Assembly (NCBI GenBank): GCA_015063485.1
Contig: SVUA01000011.1
Location: forward strand, 1 to 49,095
DNA from: Oscillospiraceae bacterium
GTDB lineage: Bacteria > Bacillota > Clostridia > Oscillospirales > CAG-272
Length of the DNA: 49,095 nucleotides
Direction: 5' to 3'
Numbering within the stretch: position 1 is the stretch's first letter; every line of letters starts with the position of its first letter. Positions 5,734-13,738 of this stretch are shown here, piece after piece. Below the pieces are notes generated by a model. That model was not told the DNA's origin, did not search any database, and worked only from the letters and a program-made list of their open reading frames with translations. A program made the position numbers and the translations under genes.

Positions 5734-7188
5734 ATGAAAAAACTTATCACTGCACTTCTTTTGCTCGCAATGGTCTCAAGTATGATCCCCGCGATGATGC
5801 TTGGCTCTTCCGCTGCGGCAATCACCCCCGACACGTCTTGGTACACCGATGCGGCTTATACCGCAAACGGAAACAAGTATCTTCTTGAAGATGCGGCAGA
5901 CGTTCTTGGCTTCTCTAACCTGCTCGCAGGTATAGGCGTTACCGCGCCTCAAAACTTTGAGGGCAAAACGGTCGAGCTTACCAAGAGCGTAGACCTCGGC
6001 GGCAACACATGGGCGCTTCTCAAGGGCGCTATCAACGACGATGCTACAAGACCCGAGTCGAGAGATCCTCTTGAATTCTCCGTTTTGCAGAACTACGGAT
6101 TCTGGGGAACATTTGACGGAAAGGGCAACTCCATCTACAACTTTAAGTTCGACGGTTATGAAAATGATTCAAATGACGCTCACGACTGCACACTCTTCGG
6201 AATCGTTCCGAAGGGCAAGACCGCTACTGTAAAAAATCTCGTTATCAGCAGCGCTAACATTGAAGTTTCCTACTTCTGCGGTGCTATATTCTCCACCGTT
6301 GAAGGAACTGCAACCATTGATTCCGTACATCTTAACAACTACGTAAAGGTTCACGCTTGCGGTCAGTCTATCGCTATTATGGCAGGACGCGTAATGCCGA
6401 GCGGAAACCTTACCATCAAGAACTGCGTAGTAGCCGCTGAGCTTAACGACTCCTGGACCAAGGACAGACTTGACGGCGGTCTCGTTGCGGCAAGCTACGG
6501 TACGCTTACAATTCAGGATACCGCTTTCTACGGCAAAATGACAAAGACTTCGGGCGAGGGTAATTTCCAAACCAGTGCTCACGCAGGTATCGTTCAAAAG
6601 CTTGGAAAAGATGCTAACTACACGGGCACAAACTATGCTCCCTCCATCACCTTGAAGAACGTTATAGTTAATGCAACTATTGCAGACACTTACAATGCTG
6701 GAGCAACTACCAATAAGGTCACCTACATAACAAAGGAGATCCCCGTGGGCGTATCGTCCAATATCTCCAACCTCTTCTACGTACAGACAACCAAGGAGCT
6801 TACCGGAGTTTCCGCTACAAAGATAAACGACACGGATATCAAGGGTACTACTGCTTCTTCTTTCCTTACCTCCAAGGGACTTACCAACTGGACGGCTACA
6901 AAGGACTACGTCGTTCCTACGGCTATTAAGGAGATCATGTATCCTACCCCTGTTGTAATCAATCCTCCCGAGACGACAGCTCCCGAGACCACGAAGGCTC
7001 CCGAGACCACGAAGGCTCCCGAGACTACAAAGGCTCCCGAGACTACGAAAGCAGCTGCAACTACCACCGCTGCTCCCGCTGAAGAAAAGGGCGGTTGCGG
7101 TTCTTCCGTAGCTCTTGCAAGTGTTGCTATGGTAACGGCAGTAGGCGCTTGCGCAACCATAGTTTGCAAAAAGAAAAAAGACGACTAA
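5734..7188 (+). CDS. secreted beta-helix-like surface protein with C-terminal anchor
   Basis: A 484-residue exported protein. Residues 1-30 are a signal peptide (MKKLITALLLLAM, then a small-residue cleavage site near GSSAAA). Residues 60-330 have the look of a right-handed beta-helix or GLUG-type adhesin: VELTKSVDLGG, WGTFDGKGNSIYNF, VKNLVISSANI, LTIKNCVVAAEL. A Pro-Glu-Thr-Thr stalk of 18-base DNA repeats follows (about 409-440). The end is GGCGSS, a hydrophobic stretch and KKKKDD, which resembles a membrane anchor or sorting signal seen on many clostridial secreted proteins. AAGGAG lies seven bases before the ATG. It is probably displayed on the cell surface and may bind host or dietary glycans, which is inference. 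Confidence 0.8.
   Translation: MKKLITALLLLAMVSSMIPAMMLGSSAAAITPDTSWYTDAAYTANGNKYLLEDAADVLGFSNLLAGIGVTAPQNFEGKTVELTKSVDLGGNTWALLKGAINDDATRPESRDPLEFSVLQNYGFWGTFDGKGNSIYNFKFDGYENDSNDAHDCTLFGIVPKGKTATVKNLVISSANIEVSYFCGAIFSTVEGTATIDSVHLNNYVKVHACGQSIAIMAGRVMPSGNLTIKNCVVAAELNDSWTKDRLDGGLVAASYGTLTIQDTAFYGKMTKTSGEGNFQTSAHAGIVQKLGKDANYTGTNYAPSITLKNVIVNATIADTYNAGATTNKVTYITKEIPVGVSSNISNLFYVQTTKELTGVSATKINDTDIKGTTASSFLTSKGLTNWTATKDYVVPTAIKEIMYPTPVVINPPETTAPETTKAPETTKAPETTKAPETTKAAATTTAAPAEEKGGCGSSVALASVAMVTAVGACATIVCKKKKDD
6979..7050 (+). repeat. 18-base tandem repeat, four copies
   Basis: Four in-frame copies of GCTCCCGAGACCACGAAG or close variants encode APETTK. They form the stalk of the surface protein. 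Copies 1 and 2 are identical; 3 and 4 carry silent changes and one AAG-to-AAA change. Such repeats can change number by slippage. Confidence 0.9.
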
Positions 7189-7226
7189 TAAATAATCGTC
7201 TCAAAACAAGTAAACAATAAAATTTT

Positions 7227-7250
7227 CGCGGCGGTCATATGACCGCCGCG
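7227..7250. terminator. perfect palindrome, terminator of the surface protein
   Basis: A 24-base perfect palindrome with arms CGCGGCGGTCAT and ATGACCGCCGCG, preceded by AAAATTTT. Its central 22 bases recur exactly at 8111-8132 after deoR, also preceded by an AAAATTTT run. Confidence 0.7.
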
Positions 7251-7276
7251 ATCTTTCATCTCGTTTAATGGACTTA

Positions 7277-7305
7277 TTGACAAAATTGACTTTCTGTGCT
7301 ATAAT
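7277..7305 (+). promoter_or_regulatory. sigma-A promoter of deoR
   Basis: TTGACA (7277-7282), 17 bases, TATAAT (7300-7305), 24 bases before the chosen start. Confidence 0.85.
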
Positions 7306-7329
7306 GTAAAAAAACGGAGGCGTATGAAA

Positions 7330-8091
7330 ATGTTTGCAACTGAACGACAAGCTAAAATTTATGAAATGATCTGTAAAAACGATGCTGTTTCTACTTCAAA
7401 ATTAGTAGAGAAATTCGGTGTTTCTATCGAAACCATACGCCGTGACCTTTTGGAAATGGAAAAGAATAAGTTGCTAAAGCGTGTCCACGGAGGAGCTATA
7501 AAGATAGGCGATATGAAGCCGTTTATTGAGTTGCAACAACGTCACCTAAGCAGAGAGGCAGAAAAATCAACTCTTGCAAAGGTCGCTATTACGATGGTAA
7601 ATGAGGGCGATTTTATTGCCGTCGACTCGGGAAGTACGGCTATATTTTTTGCCGAGGCTTTAAAGGAAAACTTTGAACGCCTTACAATAGTCACGCACTC
7701 TCTTGACGTATTTCAGATATTGCGCGACCACAAAAATTTTGACATACTTCTCTGCGCGGGACACTACATGAAAAACGAAAACGCTTTTTACGGTATGCTG
7801 ACTATCGAAATGTTAGACCGTATACACGTTGAAAAAAGCTTTATCTGTCCCTCATCCGTCGCTCTTGAACACGGAGTTTGCGACTACCATCCCGATCTCT
7901 GTATGGTACAAAAAAAGCTTATCGATATCGCGGATAGCGTTCATATACTTGCCGATAACAGTAAATTCGAAAAGCGCGCGCTTATGAAGCTCTGTGACAT
8001 GAAACCCGAATACAAATATATATCGGACAACGGATTAAAGGAAGAATTAAAGACTCTTTACCGCGAAAACGGAATAAAGATAATCACATAA
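7330..8091 (+). CDS. DeoR-family transcriptional regulator
   Basis: A 253-residue DeoR/GlpR repressor. The N-terminal winged helix has the family signature (KLVEKFGVSIETIRRDLLEM, then LLKRVHGGA at about residues 50-58). The rest is the sugar-phosphate-sensing domain of the ribose-5-phosphate isomerase fold, with DSGSTA and the closing LADNSKFEKRA. I prefer the ATG at 7330 over 7324: GGAGG at 7316-7320 is nine bases from the former and only three from the latter, and the relic copy at 5543 keeps only the 7330 start. DeoR regulators usually answer to phosphorylated sugars, so control of the PfkB kinase nearby is likely but unproven. It is converging with the gene at 8157. Confidence 0.9.
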   Translation: MFATERQAKIYEMICKNDAVSTSKLVEKFGVSIETIRRDLLEMEKNKLLKRVHGGAIKIGDMKPFIELQQRHLSREAEKSTLAKVAITMVNEGDFIAVDSGSTAIFFAEALKENFERLTIVTHSLDVFQILRDHKNFDILLCAGHYMKNENAFYGMLTIEMLDRIHVEKSFICPSSVALEHGVCDYHPDLCMVQKKLIDIADSVHILADNSKFEKRALMKLCDMKPEYKYISDNGLKEELKTLYRENGIKIIT

Positions 8092-8110
8092 ATCTGATAC
8101 AAAAATTTTA

Positions 8111-8138
8111 GCGGCGGTCATATGACCGCCGCGTTTTT
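8111..8138. terminator. bidirectional palindromic terminator
   Basis: A perfect 22-base palindrome (arms GCGGCGGTCAT / ATGACCGCCGC) followed by GTTTTTG and preceded by AAAAATTTTA, so it serves deoR on the plus strand and the metallo-beta-lactamase-fold gene on the minus strand. It is a copy of 7227-7250. Confidence 0.85.
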
Positions 8139-8156
8139 GTGTCTTATTGAAAAGCT

Positions 8157-9467
8157 TTAAAGCAAAGTGTGCTTACTTTCAACTCTTTCCTTCTCTGCCT
8201 TTATCTCTCCGCCCTCAAATGTAAAGTGCCAGTCGACCTGCGTTTCATCGGGGTCGCACTGCGGATATATCTTCATGTCGGGACATACGTCGTGAAACCA
8301 GTCGTACGCGCCGCCGCTTCCGACTATCTTCGGATTATCTATCCAATGGTAGTAGTGATGCGTAAACAGTATGTGCGATGCTCCTCCCATAGCCGCAGCG
8401 AACGCTCTGTTACCAGCGTTGCTGTATCCGTGGTGAGGAACTTGTACCATGTCGCACACGAGCTTATCCTGACAGTATGCGATAGCCGTGTCGACCGCCT
8501 CGGAATAGAGATCTCCCGGAAAGGCTATCTTTACGTCCTTTGCTCCGTCCTGCTTTATCGTAAACATATAAACGGAACTTCCGATATTTCCGTCCAACGA
8601 TCTGGAATCGATAACTCTTCCGTCCTCTGTTACGGTAGAATTCTGATCGTGAGTAAACAATGTCTGTATCTCAACGCAGCCTATCTGCATTTTCTGTCCG
8701 CAGCGGACGGTATGAATATTCGGCTTTTTGTCATAATGCTTTTCAAAAATGAAATTTATAACATCTATACCATCTTTATGCTCGTCTTTTTTATAGTGCA
8801 TAAATGCCCAAAATTCATAATGATTACAGATAAAATTCTTTATCTCTATCTCTTTTCCGTATAGAATGCTAAGACGCTCGAAATTGCGCATATGATCCCA
8901 ATGAAAATGCGTAATGAACCATGCCGCAATAACTATCTTTCCGTCTTTTCTCTGATTATTTTCCTTGAGATAATTGAAAAGGTGATCTGTAGACGCGCAA
9001 ACGTCGGTACAGTTAGCACCGCCGTCAATAACAATATAGCTTCCGTCCGTAAGCGTAAACACAAACGACATTCCGCAGGCGTGCTTTGATTTTACGTTAA
9101 AGGAATTGTGATAGTCAAGTCCCGTAAAATTAGCTCTGAAATCAAAGCCTATCTGTGTCATCTTAGGCTTACATACAGCCTCCTTGGGTAACGGATAATA
9201 AGGAATTTCCGTATACGGCTCTTCTATCATGCGAACCTCGTTGGCAAACGGCATATACTGAACCGTTACCGCATGTCCAGCCTTCTCGTATCCGCAAAAG
9301 ATATTGCCGTTCATTTCTTCATTATAATATTCTGAATATCCCGCTTCGCGAAGAGCTTTTACGTTTTGCTCAAAGAAACCCTTGTTAGCGTTTCTGTAAA
9401 GCCTTTGGGTACTGTGATTCTGTCCGTAAAAAACTTCGCAACCGCTTTTAAACTCAAATCCGTTCAT
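8157..9467 (-). CDS. metallo-beta-lactamase-fold hydrolase
   Basis: A 436-residue cytoplasmic protein of the metallo-beta-lactamase superfamily. Metal-binding motifs are visible: ITHFHWDHMRNF (the HxHxDH motif, about residues 184-195), a later FPGDLYSE aspartate, and PHHGYSN near residue 345. The PHHG motif is shared with the ComEC-like and phosphodiesterase-like branches. About 140 residues precede the core and do not match anything I know. GGAGG lies eight bases before the ATG. It is a single gene converging with deoR. The substrate is unknown; a phosphodiester or a lactone is possible. Confidence 0.8.
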   Translation of the reverse strand: MNGFEFKSGCEVFYGQNHSTQRLYRNANKGFFEQNVKALREAGYSEYYNEEMNGNIFCGYEKAGHAVTVQYMPFANEVRMIEEPYTEIPYYPLPKEAVCKPKMTQIGFDFRANFTGLDYHNSFNVKSKHACGMSFVFTLTDGSYIVIDGGANCTDVCASTDHLFNYLKENNQRKDGKIVIAAWFITHFHWDHMRNFERLSILYGKEIEIKNFICNHYEFWAFMHYKKDEHKDGIDVINFIFEKHYDKKPNIHTVRCGQKMQIGCVEIQTLFTHDQNSTVTEDGRVIDSRSLDGNIGSSVYMFTIKQDGAKDVKIAFPGDLYSEAVDTAIAYCQDKLVCDMVQVPHHGYSNAGNRAFAAAMGGASHILFTHHYYHWIDNPKIVGSGGAYDWFHDVCPDMKIYPQCDPDETQVDWHFTFEGGEIKAEKERVESKHTLL

Positions 9468-9615
9468 TTTTATACCTCCGACAGAGTTTTTAGTTAAGAC
9501 AATTATAACCCAAATGTCTTTTTAAGTAAATGCATTTTCGTTTCTAAAAATGATATTTTCGATTTGGCAAAAAAACAAAACGAAAAAACCAAAATCAAGT
9601 TTTTTTCCGTGTTTA

Positions 9616-9644
9616 TTGACACGCTTCAAAGTATATGATATAAT
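9616..9644 (+). promoter_or_regulatory. sigma-A promoter of the M20 peptidase gene
   Basis: TTGACA (9616-9621), 17 bases, TATAAT (9639-9644), 66 bases before the ATG. Confidence 0.85.
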
Positions 9645-9709
9645 TTGTTTTACAGTTTAGCGTATTTACGCCATAATGTAAAACAAAGCAATCAAAAGGA
9701 GTTATATCC

Positions 9710-11056
9710 ATGAAACTTAAAATCGAACAGAAGATCGATGCTTGGGTAGACGAAAACCGAGAGTCCCTCATTAATGAATTAAAGGATTTTCTTCGTATCC
9801 CCAACCTTACGGGTCATGAGGGTGAGGCGCAGAAATTTGTAAAAGCGCAATATGAAGCTTTAGGATTGGAAATTGACGAGTTTGAGCCCGATGTTAAAGA
9901 ATTATTTGAAAAATATCCCGAAATAGCGCAGTTCCCTACAAGCTACGAGCCTGAGCTTGACCTTGTTATCTCGACCCCCGATATATGCACCTATGAAAGA
10001 TGGTTGGAATCCGGATATGCCGACAAGCTTAATTACAAGGGTCGTCCCAACGTGGTAGGCACTTGGAAAGGCACGGGCGGAGGCCGCTCGCTTATTCTGA
10101 ACGGACACATAGATTCTGTCACATTGGGAGATATAGACCGTTGGGAACACGATCCCTTCGGAGCGGAGCAAGTAGGCACTCGTATCTACGCCCGCGGTTC
10201 AAGCGACATGAAGGGCGGTATTTTGGCTTGTGCCAAGGCTCTTGAGGTTTTACAAGCAATAGGGGTAAAGCTTCGCGGTGACGTTATTTGCCAAAGTGCC
10301 GTCAACGAGGAGCACGCGGGAAATGGCTCGCTTGCCTGCGTTGCAAGAGGATATAAGGCTGATGCCGCTATTTGCACAGACGGCGGATTTTCGATAAAAA
10401 CCGAGACAGGCGGAGGCATCTATTGGAAAATTCAAATTGTCGGAAGAGAGGTACATACGGGCAGACGCTGGCAAGGTGAGAAGATGTACGGTGTAAGCGC
10501 GATAGAAAAGTCTGCACTTGTCATCAACTCCCTTTGCGAAATGGAAAAACAGGCAAATCTCGACGGTGTAAGATTATCTTTAGGAATCGGAACTATCAAC
10601 GGCGGAACGTATGCGACTAATACAGCAAGAGAATGTACCGTTAGCGGAGTAGCGTATTTCAGCGCAGCTATGGGTGTCGGAGAGGCAGGAATAAAGAATG
10701 TCAAGGAGCTGTTGCGTAACGCCATCAACAAGGTTTCGGAGAATGACCCTTGGTTATCCGAGAACAAACCAGAGCTCTCTTTCCTCCACTATGATGACGC
10801 ATATGTTTTTCCCGAGGGTCACGATCTTCTTCCCGTTATGCTCAGCGCGGGAGAGGATATGCTTGGCAAGACTCTGCCAATACGATCTACGTCTGCGCTT
10901 GACGCAAGACACCTTGGCAATCGCGGGGATACTCCATGCTTAACTTGCGGCCCGGGTAACGGCCCCGCCCACGCGCCAAACGAGTTCATCGATATAAACG
11001 ACTATTTGAATTACATCAAATTCTTGGCTTTGACCGTATACAAATGGTGTTGCTAA
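9710..11056 (+). CDS. M20-family zinc metallopeptidase (ArgE/DapE type)
   Basis: A 448-residue M20 peptidase/deacylase, a cytoplasmic enzyme with two zinc ions that splits amide bonds of small peptides or N-acyl amino acids. The ligand residues can be seen: NGHIDSV (His and Asp), GSSDMKGG (bridging Asp), NEEHAGNG (general base Glu and ligand Glu), CTDGG, and the final HAPNEF histidine. A dimerisation (lid) segment with REVHTGR lies between. AAGGAG precedes the ATG. It has its own promoter and a strong terminator, so it is a single gene. The family includes acetylornithine deacetylase and succinyl-diaminopimelate desuccinylase, but no biosynthetic neighbours support either. Confidence 0.85.
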   Translation: MKLKIEQKIDAWVDENRESLINELKDFLRIPNLTGHEGEAQKFVKAQYEALGLEIDEFEPDVKELFEKYPEIAQFPTSYEPELDLVISTPDICTYERWLESGYADKLNYKGRPNVVGTWKGTGGGRSLILNGHIDSVTLGDIDRWEHDPFGAEQVGTRIYARGSSDMKGGILACAKALEVLQAIGVKLRGDVICQSAVNEEHAGNGSLACVARGYKADAAICTDGGFSIKTETGGGIYWKIQIVGREVHTGRRWQGEKMYGVSAIEKSALVINSLCEMEKQANLDGVRLSLGIGTINGGTYATNTARECTVSGVAYFSAAMGVGEAGIKNVKELLRNAINKVSENDPWLSENKPELSFLHYDDAYVFPEGHDLLPVMLSAGEDMLGKTLPIRSTSALDARHLGNRGDTPCLTCGPGNGPAHAPNEFIDINDYLNYIKFLALTVYKWCC

Positions 11057-11060
11057 AACG

Positions 11061-11108
11061 AAAAGTCTGTCTCAAACGCAAAATTCAAGCGTTTGAGACA
11101 GACTTTTT
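11061..11108. terminator. bidirectional terminator
   Basis: A long stem with arms AAAGTCTGTCTCAAACGC and the complement (11062-11079 and 11089-11106), with A and T runs on the outer sides. It separates the converging M20 and EEP genes. Confidence 0.9.
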
Positions 11109-11865
11109 ATATCATTACAGTAGTGCATATAAGATAATGATCCGAAATATAAATACCGTTCTCGTGCTTGTCCTCAACGACATAAGTATCCATAAACGGA
11201 AGGTCTGTGTAAATATAATCTATCTTTCCGCCAAACTCGGTTTTGCCAAAATCATGAAAGCTATACTCAACAGATGCCGTCGCGTCCTTTATTTGTTTGG
11301 TTTCGATCATAAGCGGAAGCTGTGTTGCCGCGGAATCGGTATTCGAATTCATGTCACCCGTCAAAACAAAGGGCGCGTCACACTCCGAAATACTTTGCAT
11401 TATCTGTGTCATACCGAGAAGCTTTGCGACATCTCCCTTATGGTCAAGATGAGTATTGTAAAAATGAAGTCTTTTTCCCTCTTCTCCCAACGCAAGCTCC
11501 GCATGAACAAACAGTCGCGGGTACGGACTTTGATCGCTTCCCTCAAACCTTGAGCCGCTTATATTCGGTGAGGTCGAAAGCCATTGTGTTTTATAGGATA
11601 TAAGATCGAATTTTTCCTTTTTGAACGCGATACAGCACGCTTCGCCCGTATAATCTTTATTTCTTCCGCAGCCTATTACAACGTAGTCGGAAAGCGAACG
11701 CTTTAAAAACGCGCGGCTGTAATCTGCCGCTTCCTGAAAGCCTATAAGGTCGGGGTTCTCACTCTCAATAGCCGCAAGTATATTTTCCTCTCGGTTAGGA
11801 AAATAATTTACTCCGTCATTTTTTACGGGAGTTCTCAAATTAAACGTCATTACTTTTATATTCAT
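11107..11865 (-). CDS. endonuclease/exonuclease/phosphatase (EEP) family protein
   Basis: A 252-residue protein of the EEP superfamily, metal-dependent phosphodiesterases that act on nucleic acids, inositol phosphates or sphingomyelin. The motifs are in order: MTFNLRT at the start, FQEA (catalytic Glu), FYNTHLDH, LTGDMNSN, GGKIDYIY and a final SDHYLI histidine. There is no signal peptide, so it acts in the cytoplasm. GGGG precedes the ATG. It lies 14 bases behind the acyltransferase-like gene at 11880 and is probably cotranscribed with it. The branch resembles YafD or synaptojanin-like proteins more than DNA repair exonuclease III. Substrate unknown. Confidence 0.85.
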   Translation of the reverse strand: MNIKVMTFNLRTPVKNDGVNYFPNREENILAAIESENPDLIGFQEAADYSRAFLKRSLSDYVVIGCGRNKDYTGEACCIAFKKEKFDLISYKTQWLSTSPNISGSRFEGSDQSPYPRLFVHAELALGEEGKRLHFYNTHLDHKGDVAKLLGMTQIMQSISECDAPFVLTGDMNSNTDSAATQLPLMIETKQIKDATASVEYSFHDFGKTEFGGKIDYIYTDLPFMDTYVVEDKHENGIYISDHYLICTTVMI

Positions 11866-11879
11866 GCTTTTACCCCTTT

Positions 11880-12770
11880 TTATTCGTGCTTGGATATTAT
11901 TTTCTCACCGTCAAACAGTATAATACCGTGCGCAGTTCCCATACAATTACCTTTAAGCAGATATTCCTTGAAATTTCTTTTAAGGGTAGTGTCGGCTTCA
12001 ACATTTTTGAGGACCTCATAGGAATAATGAACACCGAACATTCTGAAAAAGTCGTTGTTTTTTGGGTTAGCTTTGCGTTCTACTATGTCAAAAAGCTCGT
12101 AAAACTTCTTTAGATTCGAACCCTCCGGGAATAACAGCTCCGCATGAGGAGGATAGAGAAGCCAAGAGCTGCAATGCACGGGTAAAATACCGTCACGCAA
12201 TTCGTCCTTGAAAAACTCATGCGCTCTCTTTAGCGAATCCATTACATCATCGGTACGCAGAGGTCCGCATGCAGGTATGTGACATGAATACACCGTATCG
12301 TCCTTGTGAAGTATTCCCTTGTAATCCTCGAGAGGAAAGGGTCTGCGGTGGTATTGCAAACGTCCGAGAGCAAAAAGATCTCTTGTGAAAAATCTGTGAT
12401 ACCAGAAGAACACGAAAGTACCCCAAACACCGTAGACCTGACGGCACTCGCGCAATTTATACTCAAGGTCGCGCATGGTGTCGACAAAAAGCTCTTCGCT
12501 GTACCCCTCTTGCTTGTATATCAAGTTCAAAGGTTCAAGTCCTCGCAAAAGAAATATCATATCGAGCGTAAATCTATGTACTCCGCTTTCTTCGGATACA
12601 CGACAAAGTATATTCTCTACACTCGCGGTGTCGCCGTCAAAATAAAGCTTCAAAGCTTCATCAAGCAGTTCCACAGCACCCGAAATCGATTTGATACGCT
12701 CAAAATTTTCTTCAAAACAGTCCGACGCTTCCTTTGAAAATCCGAACTTTTCTTCATATAAGGTTATCAT
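11880..12770 (-). CDS. acyltransferase-domain protein (NAT_N/GNAT_C-like)
   Basis: A 296-residue protein. The segment VYSCHIPACGPLRTDDVMDS at about residues 161-180, with a following FF..EL, matches the conserved part of Firmicutes proteins annotated as acyltransferases with an N-terminal NAT_N domain and a GNAT-like C-terminal domain, near HIPSG.PL in that family. The length is close to normal. No signal peptide or membrane segment. GGAGG lies six bases before the ATG. It is the first gene of a probable two-gene unit with the EEP protein. I am fairly sure of the family, but neither substrate nor acyl donor is known. Confidence 0.65.
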   Translation of the reverse strand: MITLYEEKFGFSKEASDCFEENFERIKSISGAVELLDEALKLYFDGDTASVENILCRVSEESGVHRFTLDMIFLLRGLEPLNLIYKQEGYSEELFVDTMRDLEYKLRECRQVYGVWGTFVFFWYHRFFTRDLFALGRLQYHRRPFPLEDYKGILHKDDTVYSCHIPACGPLRTDDVMDSLKRAHEFFKDELRDGILPVHCSSWLLYPPHAELLFPEGSNLKKFYELFDIVERKANPKNNDFFRMFGVHYSYEVLKNVEADTTLKRNFKEYLLKGNCMGTAHGIILFDGEKIISKHE

Positions 12771-12794
12771 TTTTATCCTCCGAACTATAATTTA

Positions 12795-13616
12795 TTATTT
12801 ACTTTTATATTTATGCGGAGTTTCTCCGAATTTACGTTTAAAAACAGTAATAAACCGAGAACAATCAGAAAATCCCGCATTAAAGCAAGCATCTGTTACG
12901 GATACACCGCACAACAAAAGCTGTCTTGCATATGCAAGCTTTTTATCTTCAAGAAAGGCGCGGGGAGATATTTGCATATATTTTCGGAAACGGCGATTCA
13001 AGGTCGCTTGACTTATATAATGCCGTTTTAAAATATCGTTTACTCCGCTTATCTCGGCAAAATTCTCACTTATATCATCAACTATCCTTTGTAACTCTAT
13101 TGGTAAAATAGATGTGGGCGGTGGTGTTTGCTTCTCTCTTCTTTCCGAGATCAAGATCAATAACCGCAACAAATTTACGGTATCCTCAAATCTATCGTCA
13201 CTTGACGGAACATTATTCATTTTAAAAAGTAAATTTGATATATCCTCGCCAAGATCTCCGCATGATATAAAATTCTTTTTTAAATTTCTTTCGATAAATT
13301 CCGTAACGGCAGAATTCCTGTCCGCATTTATCCAAACGCAAAAATACTCATGTAGTATGGGTCTGTTATATACGCAAAAATGGACCTCGCCTCCACGCGC
13401 AAAAATAACGTCACCTTTCTTTATAGGATATAACTTGTTGTTCACAAAAAATGAAACATCTCCCGAAACGTTAAAGTATATCTCGTAACAATCGTGGATA
13501 TGCGATCCGTCAATTCTCGGATCATTAGGATCGATATAATCCTTTCTGTATCTGATATAATATTTGGTTTCTCCCAAAGAGACTGCCAAACGGTCAAGTA
13601 CAAGCTGTTGCTTCAT
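12795..13616 (-). CDS. AraC-family transcriptional regulator
   Basis: A 273-residue regulator. Residues 35-90 form a cupin sugar-sensing domain (DGSHIHDCYEIYFNVSG, then PIKKGDVIFARGGEVHF). The last 100 residues are the double helix-turn-helix of AraC/XylS: a first helix pair around ISQATLNRRFRKYMQISP and the second around VTDACFNAGFSDCSRFITVF, ending KFGETPHKYK. I chose the ATG at 13616 since GAGGAG lies just before it; the frame is open to a TTG at 13658 that lacks a site. It is transcribed divergently from the alpha-galactosidase gene at 13739, which it most likely activates in response to an alpha-galactoside. Confidence 0.9.
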   Translation of the reverse strand: MKQQLVLDRLAVSLGETKYYIRYRKDYIDPNDPRIDGSHIHDCYEIYFNVSGDVSFFVNNKLYPIKKGDVIFARGGEVHFCVYNRPILHEYFCVWINADRNSAVTEFIERNLKKNFISCGDLGEDISNLLFKMNNVPSSDDRFEDTVNLLRLLILISERREKQTPPPTSILPIELQRIVDDISENFAEISGVNDILKRHYISQATLNRRFRKYMQISPRAFLEDKKLAYARQLLLCGVSVTDACFNAGFSDCSRFITVFKRKFGETPHKYKSK

Positions 13617-13639
13617 CTTTCTCCTCTCGATGATTGAAA

Positions 13640-13678
13640 ATTCATATTTTTTGAGCAATTTTAAATATAAATATGAAT
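13640..13678. promoter_or_regulatory. inverted repeat in the AraC/alpha-galactosidase divergent region
   Basis: Arms ATTCATATTT (13640-13649) and AAATATGAAT (13669-13678) with 19 bases between. Such a spaced dyad between divergent genes is a reasonable binding site for the AraC protein. The sequence is AT-rich, which lowers certainty. Confidence 0.4.
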
Positions 13679-13738
13679 ATTTTTATGGTATCATTATAAC
13701 CGAAATAAAATCAAAAGTCAATACAAAAGGAGATCTTT

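Noticed and set aside
6979-7050. Short direct repeats considered as a CRISPR array
   Set aside because: The units are 18 bases, contiguous, in frame, and encode a protein stalk. There are no spacers and no cas genes.
12108-12122. GGTTCGAAT-like T-loop sequence on the minus strand
   Set aside because: It lies inside the acyltransferase-like gene, and no acceptor stem or anticodon arm can be drawn around it.
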